Source of the DNA: JAPEKQ01 sp964516845
GTDB taxonomy: Bacteria; Joyebacterota; Joyebacteria; Joyebacterales; Joyebacteraceae
Assembly (NCBI GenBank): GCA_964516845.1
Contig: CAZEXP010000002.1
Span: 62,001 to 126,000 of the forward strand
Reading direction: 5' to 3'
Length of the DNA: 64,000 bases
Part shown: piece by piece, positions 51,850-60,401 of the stretch
Layout of the letters: the number at the start of each line of letters is the position of its first letter
Numbering within the stretch: the first letter of the stretch is position 1
Notes under the pieces: generated by a model
What the model saw: the letters and a program-made list of their open reading frames with translations, nothing else
Told to the model about the DNA's origin: nothing
The model's database searches: none
Program-made: the position numbers and the translations under genes

Positions 51850-53376
51850 TTACGCTTCGAGGCTTCCGACCGCCGCCTCGACCGCTTCAAGGATCTCGCA
51901 CGACTTCACGAGAGCCTGCATCGTCGTGTGGTCCGGATAGAGCGGACGGTCGACGTCGAGAAACGCCACGTGCTTCCTGATGACGTCATGCGCGACCGTT
52001 GTGCCCTTCGCCTTCTCGAACTCCCTGAAATCCATCGCCTGCGCCGCCGCCATGAATTCGATGCCGATGATCCCGTAGGCGTTGTCGATGATCTGATGGT
52101 TCTTGATGGCCGTGTTCATGCCCATCGAGACGAAGTCCTCCTGGTCGGCCGCGGCCGGAATCGACTGGATGCTCGCCGGAGCCGAGAGGATGCGCTGCTC
52201 GACGATGAGACTGTCGGCCGTGTACTGCGAGAGCATCATCCCCGACATCATCCCCGCGCCCTTCGACAGGAACGACGGCAGACCGACCGAGAGCGCCGGG
52301 TTCGTCAACCGGTTCAACCGCCGCTCGGACAGCACGCAGATCATCGTGATGGCCGCGCCCGCCATGTCCATCGGCAGGCAGACCGGCGACCCCTGGAAGT
52401 TGGCGCCCGTGAGCGTCAGCTTGAACTCGGGGAAGAAGATCGGGTTGTCGCCGACGCCGTTGAGCTCGATTTCGACCTGGCTCCTGGCATACGCCACCGC
52501 GTCATGCGCCGCGCCGATGACCTGCGGGGTCGACCGCATCGAGTAGGCGTCCTGGACCTTCATCTTGAGTCGGCCCTCGGCCACGTCGCCACCCGCCATG
52601 CATGTCCTGAGCGCCTTCGCCGTGCGGACCGCGCCCTTGAACCCGCGGATCTTGTGGAGCCGCTCGTCGTACGGCTTCGTGTTCGCCATGAGCGCTTCGA
52701 GCGACATCGAGCAGGCTATCTCGGCCTGCTTGAGGATACGGTTCATGTCGTAGACATGGATGGCGCTCATCGCCGTGAGAAGGTTCGACCCGTTGATCGT
52801 CGCAAGACCGTCGCGCGCCTGGAGACCCGGGACCGGGATGCCGGCCTTGTCGAGCGCCTCTCTGCCGGGAAGCAGCTCGCCCTCGTAGTAGGCGTGCCCC
52901 TCGCCCATCATCAGAAGCGCGATCTGGCTCATCGGAGCGAGGTCGCCGCACGCGCCGACCGAGCCCTTCTGACAGACGAACGGCGTGACTCCCTTGTTGA
53001 GCATGGCCACGAGCGTCTGCGTGATCTCGGGACGGCAGCCGGAGTTGCCGTGGCAGTGGACGTTGATCCTGCCGACCATCGCGCCGCGAACGTACTCGCT
53101 CGGCGCCGGGTCGCCGATGCCGGCGGCGTGGTTGTAGATGAGGTACTTCTGGAACTGCTCGACCTGCTCGTCGTCGAGGACGACCTCGGAGAACTCCCCG
53201 ATGCCGGTGTTGACGCCGTACATGATCTCGTGCGCCTTGATCTTGTCCTCGAGCATCGCGCGACAGATGTTGATCCGTTCGATGGAGTCCGGCGATATCT
53301 CGACCTTCTCCCCGTGGCGCGCGATCGCCACCAGCTTCTCGACTGTGAGTCCGCTTCCGTTCAGAACGATTGCCAT
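51850..53376 (-). CDS. hutH: MIO-family aromatic/histidine ammonia-lyase with Ala-Cys-Gly active-site triad
   Basis: 508 residues. HAL/PAL-family marks: YGVNTGIGEF (53-62), YLIYNHAAGIG with His83, GSVGACGDLAP (138-148), INGSNLLTAM, NPIFFPEF, and AADQEDFVSMG as in histidine lyases. The cofactor methylidene-imidazolone forms from Ala-Ser-Gly; here it is Ala142-Cys143-Gly144. Residue 82, before His83, is Asn, where HAL usually has Ser. No hut genes (hutU, hutI, hutG) lie nearby, so substrate and reaction (lyase or aminomutase) are open. ATG 53376 has CAGGAG 7 bases upstream; glnS follows in 27 bases. Confidence 0.88.
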   Translation of the reverse strand: MAIVLNGSGLTVEKLVAIARHGEKVEISPDSIERINICRAMLEDKIKAHEIMYGVNTGIGEFSEVVLDDEQVEQFQKYLIYNHAAGIGDPAPSEYVRGAMVGRINVHCHGNSGCRPEITQTLVAMLNKGVTPFVCQKGSVGACGDLAPMSQIALLMMGEGHAYYEGELLPGREALDKAGIPVPGLQARDGLATINGSNLLTAMSAIHVYDMNRILKQAEIACSMSLEALMANTKPYDERLHKIRGFKGAVRTAKALRTCMAGGDVAEGRLKMKVQDAYSMRSTPQVIGAAHDAVAYARSQVEIELNGVGDNPIFFPEFKLTLTGANFQGSPVCLPMDMAGAAITMICVLSERRLNRLTNPALSVGLPSFLSKGAGMMSGMMLSQYTADSLIVEQRILSAPASIQSIPAAADQEDFVSMGMNTAIKNHQIIDNAYGIIGIEFMAAAQAMDFREFEKAKGTTVAHDVIRKHVAFLDVDRPLYPDHTTMQALVKSCEILEAVEAAVGSLEA

Positions 53377-53541
53377 GTCGCTGCTCCTGACGTGCTTCGG
53401 TCGGAAAGTCCGGCGTCCCCGGGACGGCCGGGCAGCATGGTCCGACCGGCGCGGGGTCCGCAATGAATGCGTTCCAACAATTCTCTCAGGGCGTGCATGC
53501 CCGGGCAAGGCCTAACTCAGCGGAGGAAGCCCGACTGGCGC

Positions 53542-54252
53542 TCAGATGCGGCCGAACACGTGGATGCTCGAGGACATCACGCCGGGCTCGAACTCCGCGC
53601 CCCTGAAATTCGCCAGGCTCTCGACGAGCGCGAACCCCCGCTCGTCGTGGATGGTGATGCAGTCCTCGAAGGTCAGCGGATAGAGCGTCACGGAGCCTTC
53701 GAAGAGCACGGTCTCGCCGCGCACGAGCCGGGTGGCGAACTCCACGCTCGAAGGCGTGATCACGGGGTACCGGCGCTCGAAGACGACCGCGCCGCCCTCG
53801 ATCGCGACGTCAGGAAACCGATGCGAGTTCCGAGTCAGCAGATAGTCCCAGTTGACGAACTGGAGAACCCACGGCGCGCCGGGTCCGGTGAGGTTCGCGA
53901 GGTCATCGACGAAGGCCTCGAACGCCGGTCGGGCGATGTGCGACGCGACGTTCCCGATGCAGTACGCGCCGGCGAGCTCGCCCCCGATGCTGCCGATCTC
54001 CGTCATTCCCATCGCCCTGAGATCGAGTTCGGGGTAGCGCGCTCTGGCCGTTTCGATCATCCGTGGGTCAAGATCGATACCGATCGGGCTGCGGCCGGTC
54101 GAGGCGAGGCTGGCGCAGTAGTCGCCGGTCCCGCACCCGACGTCGAGCACGCGCCCGCGCTCCGGCATCCGGTCCAGCAGAAAGGTGTCAACGTCCTCCT
54201 CGACGGGAAATACCTTGCCGTAGTATTCGGCGAAATCGGAATAGAAGGACAC
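53542..54252 (-). CDS. Class I SAM-dependent methyltransferase
   Basis: 236 residues: FYSDFAEYYGKVFP, motif I RVLDVGCGTGDYCASLAS, acidic PIGIDLDPRMIETARAR, then YCIGNVASHIARPAFEAF. Short beta-rich C-terminus (SSSIHVFGRI). Substrate unknown. GTG start with GGAGG 6 bases upstream. It is 66 bases downstream of the metallophosphoesterase gene. Confidence 0.85.
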   Translation of the reverse strand: MSFYSDFAEYYGKVFPVEEDVDTFLLDRMPERGRVLDVGCGTGDYCASLASTGRSPIGIDLDPRMIETARARYPELDLRAMGMTEIGSIGGELAGAYCIGNVASHIARPAFEAFVDDLANLTGPGAPWVLQFVNWDYLLTRNSHRFPDVAIEGGAVVFERRYPVITPSSVEFATRLVRGETVLFEGSVTLYPLTFEDCITIHDERGFALVESLANFRGAEFEPGVMSSSIHVFGRI

Positions 54253-54318
54253 GTTGCTCCTCCGGTGGTCAGGTCAAAGGCCGGTGCGCGACGCCCGGAC
54301 TGTGGAACCCGCCGGCGA

Positions 54319-54948
54319 TCAGGTATCGAGATCGACGACGATGGCGGGATTGATCGGTTCGTACCGCTCGGTCACGGAACTGGCGTTGATGAACGTCGTC
54401 CCGCCGGCCTCGGTCATGCCGGCGCCCTCGTGGATGTGCCCGAAGATGTGGATCTTCGGCCTGACTCTCAGAACGGCATCCAGCAGGTCGACGCATCCGA
54501 CACCGGCTCCCCCCGTGGTCGTATCGCCGTGCCCGGCCGGCGGACCGTGCGTGATAAGCACGTCGGTCCCGTCGGGGATGAGGTCCCACCTCTCCTGAAG
54601 CGCATCTCCCCGCTCCAGGTTGAAGGCCCAGTCCATGAACGCGGGCTGCCAGGGGCTCCCGTAGAAGGTGACCCCTTCGATAACGACGGCGCTGTCGCGA
54701 AGATAGACGCAGTTCGTCAGCAGCGGCTCGACGCTCGCCGGCGCCCGCTCGAACGGGAAGTCGTGATTCCCCGCGATGACGACCTTGTGCGCGTGCGGGA
54801 GCTCCCCGAGCCACGCGTTGAACTCCCGCACGTGCTCGGGTTTTCCAGCGCTCGTCATGTCTCCCGCGTGCACGAGTACGTCGCCCTCGGGAACGTCCGG
54901 GATTGCACGATGCTGCGCGTGTGTGTCGCTTATTGCCACGATCCTCAC
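54319..54948 (-). CDS. Calcineurin-like metallophosphoesterase
   Basis: 209 residues with all five metal motifs: ISDTH, VHAGD, AGNHD, LITHGPPAGHGD and FGHIHEG. Family members hydrolyse phosphomono- or diesters; this resembles the bacterial and eukaryotic MPPED-type group by its GSPWQPAFMDWAFNLER segment. GTG 54948 is preferred (GGAG 10 bases upstream); TTG 54987 would add 13 residues. Confidence 0.9.
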   Translation of the reverse strand: MRIVAISDTHAQHRAIPDVPEGDVLVHAGDMTSAGKPEHVREFNAWLGELPHAHKVVIAGNHDFPFERAPASVEPLLTNCVYLRDSAVVIEGVTFYGSPWQPAFMDWAFNLERGDALQERWDLIPDGTDVLITHGPPAGHGDTTTGGAGVGCVDLLDAVLRVRPKIHIFGHIHEGAGMTEAGGTTFINASSVTERYEPINPAIVVDLDT

Positions 54949-55202
54949 GTCGAGATCACTCCCTCTCCGGCCGCTGCCCGGGCGCAACAGTGTTTCATCT
55001 CTGTAACATCAGTCCGGCCGCGCGTTGCACCACCGGGATGTCGACGTTCATGCCATGCTTCGCGGGAACAATCGAACGACCCGAGGCCTCTAATCGGCGA
55101 AGTGGCAGGAGGCTGGACTCACGGGTGCCCGGGCCGCGTGACGACCCGGGACCGATCGGAGTCCGAAACAAAGGTCATTGCCGCACACGTCAGGAGGCCT
55201 CA

Positions 55203-55643
55203 ATGTTCAGAAGGTCCGCAATCCTCGTCTTCATCGCGGCGGCTCTCTTCTCGCTCGCCGCACAGGGATGCAGCTCGGAGAGCATCATGAATCCGGTCGA
55301 GGCGGAAACATCGTTCGCCCGGGAAGCGTCCTCATCGGTCACGATCGAGATCCAGGTGTCCCCCGCAATGATCATCCTCAAGGAAGAGGGCAACTGGGTC
55401 ACAGTTCACGCCGTCTTCGCCTACTCAAATGTCGAGACCGGAACCGTCGCGCTCAACGGCATCCCCGCAGCGTCCACGTTCGCGGACGACTGTGGTGAGC
55501 TTGTCGCGAAGTTCGCGCTCGAGGATATCTGTGCGATCGTCGCCCCGCCCGAGGCAACACTCACGCTCACCGGCATGACGACGGCCGGAGAGTCGTTCGA
55601 GGGCGTCGACACGGTGCGCGTTTCGGAGAAGGGCGGCAGGTAG
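55203..55643 (+). CDS. Small lipoprotein, function unknown
   Basis: 146 residues. Signal peptide and lipobox-like Cys (AILVFIAAALFSLAAQGC). The mature part has a cadherin/Ig-like strand pattern: SVTIEIQVSPAMIILKEEGN, WVTVHAVFAYSNVETGTVAL, CGELVAKFALEDICAIV, EATLTLTGMTTAGESFEGVD. It probably lies in the outer membrane. ATG 55203 has AGGAGG 5 bases upstream; a longer frame from 54903 is non-coding. Confidence 0.82.
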   Translation: MFRRSAILVFIAAALFSLAAQGCSSESIMNPVEAETSFAREASSSVTIEIQVSPAMIILKEEGNWVTVHAVFAYSNVETGTVALNGIPAASTFADDCGELVAKFALEDICAIVAPPEATLTLTGMTTAGESFEGVDTVRVSEKGGR

Positions 55644-55719
55644 ACCCCCGACCCCCGGGCCGACCGCACGACTCGATTCAAAGAAAGGCGGCTCGTCGCG
55701 ACACGTCCCCTTGGCGCAC

Positions 55720-56349
55720 CTAGTCCGTCGCGACGACGCCGTCCTTCTTCAGATTCCCCGCAATCTCCCGCGAGACCGACTGCAGGAAGGCCACTCGACC
55801 GACCGACGGATCACCGGACGTACTTGCCAGAGCTCGCCAGACGACCTCCTCGCTCTTGCGATCGATGAGCTCCGCCTTGAAGTCAGCCCATGCGTTGACA
55901 TCCACGCTTCCGCCCGTCCAGTGCGTCGAGTGATGCACCCGACCTGTGTACGGATTCACGCGGGAGACGGTGTAGCGAGCCGGCGGGATGTGCCGTCTCG
56001 TCGCCCCGGCGTCGGTGAGCGCGACCGTCAGCACCGCGTCGATCCCACGCTCGCTGAGCTTCTGTTTGCGGTCAGCGAGCGTGTACTTCCTGCCTCCGAA
56101 GAAGAGCTTGTACTCCGCCACGGCGTTGACCCCGATCGCCTCCAGCTCCTCGACGAGGTAGTCTTCGGCGCTCTGCAAGAGCAGTTCGTCATCAAGCTCG
56201 AACCAGACGAGCACGTAGTGGTAGGGACCACCCTCGTAGTCGGGCGAGACCTGCGAGCGGAGATTCGTTGTCGCGCACCCTCCTGCCGCGAGGGCGAGAG
56301 CCGCCAGCGCGATGATCAGGATCGCGACACGTGTGATTCTTCCTGCCAT
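55720..56349 (-). CDS. Lipoprotein of unknown function
   Basis: 209 residues. The signal and lipobox are VAILIIALAALALAAGGC. Mature blocks: YHYVLVWFELDDELLLQSAE, DYLVEELEAIGVNAVAEYKL, ERGIDAVLTVALTDAGATRR and WADFKAELIDRKSEEVVWRA, with a nucleotide-independent alpha/beta look typical of DUF4136-like lipoproteins, though I cannot fix the family. ATG 56349 has AAGGAG 8 bases upstream. It follows yjbQ by 71 bases and is convergent with the lipoprotein at 55203. Confidence 0.78.
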   Translation of the reverse strand: MAGRITRVAILIIALAALALAAGGCATTNLRSQVSPDYEGGPYHYVLVWFELDDELLLQSAEDYLVEELEAIGVNAVAEYKLFFGGRKYTLADRKQKLSERGIDAVLTVALTDAGATRRHIPPARYTVSRVNPYTGRVHHSTHWTGGSVDVNAWADFKAELIDRKSEEVVWRALASTSGDPSVGRVAFLQSVSREIAGNLKKDGVVATD

Positions 56350-56420
56350 GGTCCTTCGCTCCTTTCTCACTGCAGTGCCTTCTGTCGACCGTACGGGTGA
56401 AAGGCGTCCGCCTCGCGGAC

Positions 56421-56840
56421 CTACTCCCCGACGATCTTGACGAGCACACGCTTCCGTCGACCGCCATCGAACTCGCCGTAGAAGATCTGTTCCCACGGAC
56501 CGAAGTCCAGGGCGCCGTCGGTGACGGCCACGACGACCTCGCGCCCCATGACCTGGCGTTTGAGATGCGCATCGCCGTTGTCCTCACCGGTCCGGTTGTG
56601 GCGGTAGTGCGACGTCGGCTCGTGCGGCGCCAGTCCCTCGAGCCACTCATCGTAGTCCGCATGAAGCCCCCGCTCGTCATCGTTGATGAAGACCGAGGCG
56701 GTGATGTGCATCGCGTTGACGAGCACAAGCCCTTCAGTGATGCCGGACTCCTCGAGCGCCTCCTCGACGTCGGGCGTGATGTTGACGAATGCGCGCCGGG
56801 ACGGGACATCGAACCAGAGTTCCTTGCGGTGGCTCCTCAT
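56421..56840 (-). CDS. YjbQ-family protein (UPF0047, secondary thiamine-phosphate synthase-like)
   Basis: 139 residues. Family marks: GLVLVNAMHITASVFINDDE, YRHNRTGEDNGDAHLKRQVM, GREVVVAVTDGALDFGPWEQ. Some members have weak thiamine-phosphate synthase activity; the true role is not settled. ATG 56840 overlaps the stop of the dihydroorotate-dehydrogenase-like gene by one base (TGATG), with GGAGG 10 bases upstream. Confidence 0.92.
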   Translation of the reverse strand: MRSHRKELWFDVPSRRAFVNITPDVEEALEESGITEGLVLVNAMHITASVFINDDERGLHADYDEWLEGLAPHEPTSHYRHNRTGEDNGDAHLKRQVMGREVVVAVTDGALDFGPWEQIFYGEFDGGRRKRVLVKIVGE

Positions 56841-57826
56841 CAGGACTGCGCCTCCGATGTCTTCATGAACTGGACCCGCTCGTAGCTCGCGGGATCCTCG
56901 CTCGCCTCCTGGCTCATCCTGCCCCGGAAATCGGCGACCGATGAGAACTCGTGCGCGTCCATCCACGACGAGACCTCATCGAGGATCACGCCGATGCGCG
57001 GCACGCCGTGCTGGTAGAGCACCGAGCACAGCTCGACGGCGGCGGCCCCGGCGAGGAGCATCTTCACAACGCCCTTGCCGTCGTGCACGCCGGTGGTTGC
57101 GACGAGATCACAGGGCAGTTGGCCCGACAACAGGGCGATCCACCGCAGCGGGACGAGCATCTCGGAGGGCTCGCTCAGATAGCTCGCCGCGATCGTCTCC
57201 ATCTCCTCGATGTCGAAGTCGAACCGGGCGAACCGGTTGAACATGACGAGCGCGTCGGCTCCTCCCTCCGCCAGCGCGTGCGCCGTATGCGCGATGCTGG
57301 AGAAACGCGACCCGATCTTGAGCGCCACGGGGATGGTCACCTGTTCCTTCACCGCGGCGAGCACGTCGAAGTAGACCTGCTCGTAGAATCGTCCGTCGCG
57401 CTCGACGTCCGAGGGAAGCACGAAGATGTTGAGTTCGAGCGCGTCCGCTCCCGCCTGTTCGACCCGCTTCGCGAAGTCGGTCCAACCACCCGCCGACACG
57501 CAGTGGACACTCGCGATGACCGGGATTGACAGCTCCTTCTTCGCATTCGAGATGAGCTCTATGAATCGCCGGACGGCCTTCTCTCGTCCATAGTTGCGGA
57601 TGTAGTCGGCCGCCTCGGCGTGAGCGTACGGCGTCTCACCGGACGCGATGATCCCGTCGACCTCCGCGGATATCTGTTCCTCGAAGATGGACTTCAGCAC
57701 GACCGCCCCGGCCCCCGCCTCCTCGCACGCCTTGAGCCGCTCGAGCGAACTCGTCAGCCCCGAACTCGCGACGATGACGGGGTTTCTGAGGTCGAGCCCC
57801 ATGAGTTTCGTTGAGAGATCGGCCAT
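56840..57826 (-). CDS. Dihydroorotate dehydrogenase-like protein
   Basis: 328-residue TIM-barrel flavoprotein. Marks: DLRNPVIVASSGLTSSLERL, AGAGAVVLKSIFEEQI, ASVHCVSAGGWTDFAKRVEQ, AGADALELNIFVLPSDVERD, PVALKIGSRFSSIAHTAHAL and HDGKGVVKMLLAGAAAVELC. It belongs to the 'DHOD-like' group that often sits outside pyr operons, so orotate may not be its substrate. ATG 57826 has AGGAGG 5 bases upstream; a frame reaching back to 58327 is a shadow of the next gene. Confidence 0.87.
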   Translation of the reverse strand: MADLSTKLMGLDLRNPVIVASSGLTSSLERLKACEEAGAGAVVLKSIFEEQISAEVDGIIASGETPYAHAEAADYIRNYGREKAVRRFIELISNAKKELSIPVIASVHCVSAGGWTDFAKRVEQAGADALELNIFVLPSDVERDGRFYEQVYFDVLAAVKEQVTIPVALKIGSRFSSIAHTAHALAEGGADALVMFNRFARFDFDIEEMETIAASYLSEPSEMLVPLRWIALLSGQLPCDLVATTGVHDGKGVVKMLLAGAAAVELCSVLYQHGVPRIGVILDEVSSWMDAHEFSSVADFRGRMSQEASEDPASYERVQFMKTSEAQS

Positions 57827-57945
57827 CTGGCCCTCCTTCTTCAGTGGGTGCGATACTCCGTGTCCACACGCGTCGCACGTCCCGCGGACGCCGGTGTTCC
57901 AGAGATGCCGTTGCGCCGCGGCCGCCGGCGCCCGGATGCATGGTA

Positions 57946-59124
57946 TCACATCTTGTCGAGGCGTCGACCATCGAGCGCGAGGTAGTGGTCGTGCGCCGCG
58001 CAGGTCAGGCACGAGTGGACGGGTGAGACGAGCAGGACGTCGCCCACGGCAACGCGCTCCATGACATCCGACGGCGCCCGGATGACGCCGTGTTCCTGCG
58101 AGAGACGGACGACCGGAGCGTCGAGGCGCAGCCGGCCGAGCCCCTGCTCGCCCGGCTCGACGAGACAGCCGTACGTCTCCCCGACGCCCGCTCCCGGCTG
58201 CCGCGCGTCCTTGCGTGACGACGCGGACAGATGGATGGCGCCGCCGTAGACAACGACCTCGCCACGCTCGGGATACCGGCCGATGACCGGACACGCGACG
58301 GCAACGGCCAGGTCGTCCTCGCCGCACGAGCCGATATCGAGCTGCATGAGATCGTAGAAGATGAAGTTCCCGGGGCGGATCTCATCGACACCGTTCATCA
58401 TCGCCGCCAGGCTCGCGCTCGGCGTATCGCCGACCGATACCTCGAGCCGGGAGGACTCCGGGCGGAACTCCGCGACCACGGAACATGCGGCCGCCATCCT
58501 CTCGAGCGACTCCGCGTGAACTCGACGCACGTCGTGCGGGGACTCCGCCGCGTAGCTCCGTCCTTCGTGCGTGAGGATTCCTGCGAGCGAGACCGACCCG
58601 GCCGCTCCGATGGCGGTCGCCACCCGCGTCAACCCCGCTGGATCGTCCCACGGCACACCCGATCTTGCATATCCGCAATCAACCTTGATCCAGACAACGA
58701 CACCGGGCAGCTCACCCGCGGCTAGCGGGGCGACGGCCTCAATGGAATCCACAAGCACGCCGAGTTTCATGCGCGACGCGGCACGCCCCGCCTGCGGCCC
58801 GACGTCCGGACGCGCGAGCGCGCGGAGGTCATCGAGCTGCCGAAGATTGAGGGGAACGGCCAGCGTGATGTCATCCCATCCGCATTCCGCGAAGTAGGTC
58901 GCCATCCTCACGGACGAGACCGTGCACGCCGAGACCCCACGCTCACGAAAGAGTGCCCCGATATCCGCGGACTGGTGCGTCTTGAAGTGCGGACGAAAGC
59001 GAACGTCCCAGCCGCTCGCGCGCGCGAGCATCCGTTCGAGATTGGACTCGGCGCGTCGAACATCGACGACGAGCGTCGGGGCGCTGACACACTCGAGTGT
59101 CTCACAGGTCCGCAGGGCGGTCAC
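57946..59124 (-). CDS. D-threonine aldolase / alanine-racemase-fold PLP protein
   Basis: 392 residues. PLP Lys48 in FRPHFKTHQSADIGAL; the barrel continues with VVVWIKVDCGYARSGVPW, GILTHEGRSYAAES and EVSVGDTPSAS. The C-terminal metal site is HSCLTC (370-375), as in the Mn-dependent D-threonine aldolase and D-serine dehydratase group. It likely acts on a D-beta-hydroxy amino acid. GTG start; GGGAG lies 6 bases upstream and the GTGA overlap ties it to the reductive-dehalogenase-like gene. Confidence 0.88.
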   Translation of the reverse strand: MTALRTCETLECVSAPTLVVDVRRAESNLERMLARASGWDVRFRPHFKTHQSADIGALFRERGVSACTVSSVRMATYFAECGWDDITLAVPLNLRQLDDLRALARPDVGPQAGRAASRMKLGVLVDSIEAVAPLAAGELPGVVVWIKVDCGYARSGVPWDDPAGLTRVATAIGAAGSVSLAGILTHEGRSYAAESPHDVRRVHAESLERMAAACSVVAEFRPESSRLEVSVGDTPSASLAAMMNGVDEIRPGNFIFYDLMQLDIGSCGEDDLAVAVACPVIGRYPERGEVVVYGGAIHLSASSRKDARQPGAGVGETYGCLVEPGEQGLGRLRLDAPVVRLSQEHGVIRAPSDVMERVAVGDVLLVSPVHSCLTCAAHDHYLALDGRRLDKM

Positions 59125-60401
59125 GCTGCGCTCCCATCGCGGTCATCCCGGCCGCCGTGCGGGCGCGAACCGGTACCCTGCGCCGTACGCGTCGCCGTGG
59201 ATGGCGCCGTACGCGTCGCAGAGGGCGCCGTGCGCGGCTCCATGTAGTCCGGGCGACTCCACGGTCTGCCTCTGTGATAGAACACGCGGTCCGCCCAGAC
59301 CATGAGCGACTGGTGTGGCCCTGGAATCCCGGCAACGGTTGCCATCAGCCGATGAATCCACGTGGGCGGCTTCGTCCACGGGCAGTTGACCATGCAGAGC
59401 GAGCAATCGGTCCCGACGGCCTGCCAGAACCGGTAGCATTTCTCCTCGTCGAGCTTCCACTTCATGATCCCGTTGTGTTCGGTCTTCCCACCGGTCGGGA
59501 TGGCGCCGGACGGACACTTCTCCGCGCAGAGCCTGCACCGCTCGCAGAACGACTGCGCTCCGATATCGACCGGTCCGTCGTGTGCGAGCGGCATGTCCGT
59601 CGTGACGGTCGCCAGCCGGAGCCCGAGACCGAGTTCCTTCGTGATGAGGAATCCCGCGCGGGAGAGCTCGCCAAGTCCGCAATCGACGGCGACCGGAACC
59701 GCGATGACGCGATAGTTGTAAACGTGGTGCGCGCGCGCCGAGTAGCCGAGCCGCCGGATGAAGTCCGCCACGTTCACGGCGACCCACGCCCCTCTCCCGT
59801 ACCCCTCGGCCGTCGCCACAATCGTCGGGAAGTCCGGCGCGCTCTGGATGAGGCTGTAGTCCATCTGAAGACCGAACGAAATGGCGTTCGTATGGTGGCT
59901 GATATCGACCGGCGACCCTCGCTCCGCTCGGTCACCGGTTTCGCCGAATGCGCGGCCGACATGCGAATAGACCCACTCCTGACGGAGCGGGCCGGTCCCT
60001 ACAAGATCGGCGCCCATGAGCCGCGCGAACGCCTTCACCTTCGCGGCCGCCTGAGCCGGCGTCATCTCCACGCGCTCGGCGGCCGGTTCACCATCGACGA
60101 ACGACTCCGACGCAAGCCGCGCCGCCGCCGCGAACGGCACCTGGTACATGGGCGCGTCGACGCCGGCTGTCGAGCCGAGGCCGTAGTTCGCGCCGATCTT
60201 CACGTCATACTCAAGGTGCTCGGGATGTCTCTCGTAGTACTCGCGGGCCTCTTCGCTGTCGATCCCGTAGCGAAGATGGAGGTCCGTGCGCGCGAACAGA
60301 ACATCGCGCTCGTCCCAGCGCTCCGCGTCACCGACGCGGTCTCGCTCGTAGGTCGCCTTCCCCGGTCTTCTTCTCCAGTCCAGAAGCCGGCCCAGACCCA
60401 T
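59121..60401 (-). CDS. Reductive dehalogenase-like corrinoid iron-sulfur protein, cytoplasmic
   Basis: 426 residues. The RdhA/QueG-like core is AVPVAVDCGLGELSRAGFLI, KELGLGLRLATVTTDMPLAH, then two ferredoxin clusters: CERCRLCAEKCP (C286, 289, 292, 296) and CSLCMVNCP (C333, 336, 340). GRAFG and VAVNVADFIRRLGYSARAHH fit the RdhA family and its B12 site. There is no Tat signal, so it is not a typical respiratory dehalogenase. The C-terminal tail (RTAPSATRTAPSTATRTA) is a 7-residue-type repeat. ATG 60401 has GGGAG 5 bases upstream and overlaps the phosphatase stop (TAATG). Confidence 0.86.
   Translation of the reverse strand: MGLGRLLDWRRRPGKATYERDRVGDAERWDERDVLFARTDLHLRYGIDSEEAREYYERHPEHLEYDVKIGANYGLGSTAGVDAPMYQVPFAAAARLASESFVDGEPAAERVEMTPAQAAAKVKAFARLMGADLVGTGPLRQEWVYSHVGRAFGETGDRAERGSPVDISHHTNAISFGLQMDYSLIQSAPDFPTIVATAEGYGRGAWVAVNVADFIRRLGYSARAHHVYNYRVIAVPVAVDCGLGELSRAGFLITKELGLGLRLATVTTDMPLAHDGPVDIGAQSFCERCRLCAEKCPSGAIPTGGKTEHNGIMKWKLDEEKCYRFWQAVGTDCSLCMVNCPWTKPPTWIHRLMATVAGIPGPHQSLMVWADRVFYHRGRPWSRPDYMEPRTAPSATRTAPSTATRTAQGTGSRPHGGRDDRDGSAA
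59180..59244 (-). repeat. Tandem repeats in the 3' end of the dehalogenase-like gene
   Basis: Imperfect units of about 21-24 bases with the core gcgccgtacgcgtcgc at 59180, 59204 and 59225 (diverged). They code the Arg-Thr-Ala-Pro-Ser type repeats of the protein tail. Confidence 0.75.

Noticed and set aside
51850..53376. A full histidine-use (hut) pathway
   Set aside because: Only the HAL-like gene is present; hutU, hutI and hutG are absent nearby, so the pathway is not claimed.
59121..60401. Organohalide respiration cluster
   Set aside because: The RdhA-like protein lacks a Tat signal and there is no small membrane anchor (rdhB) gene next to it.
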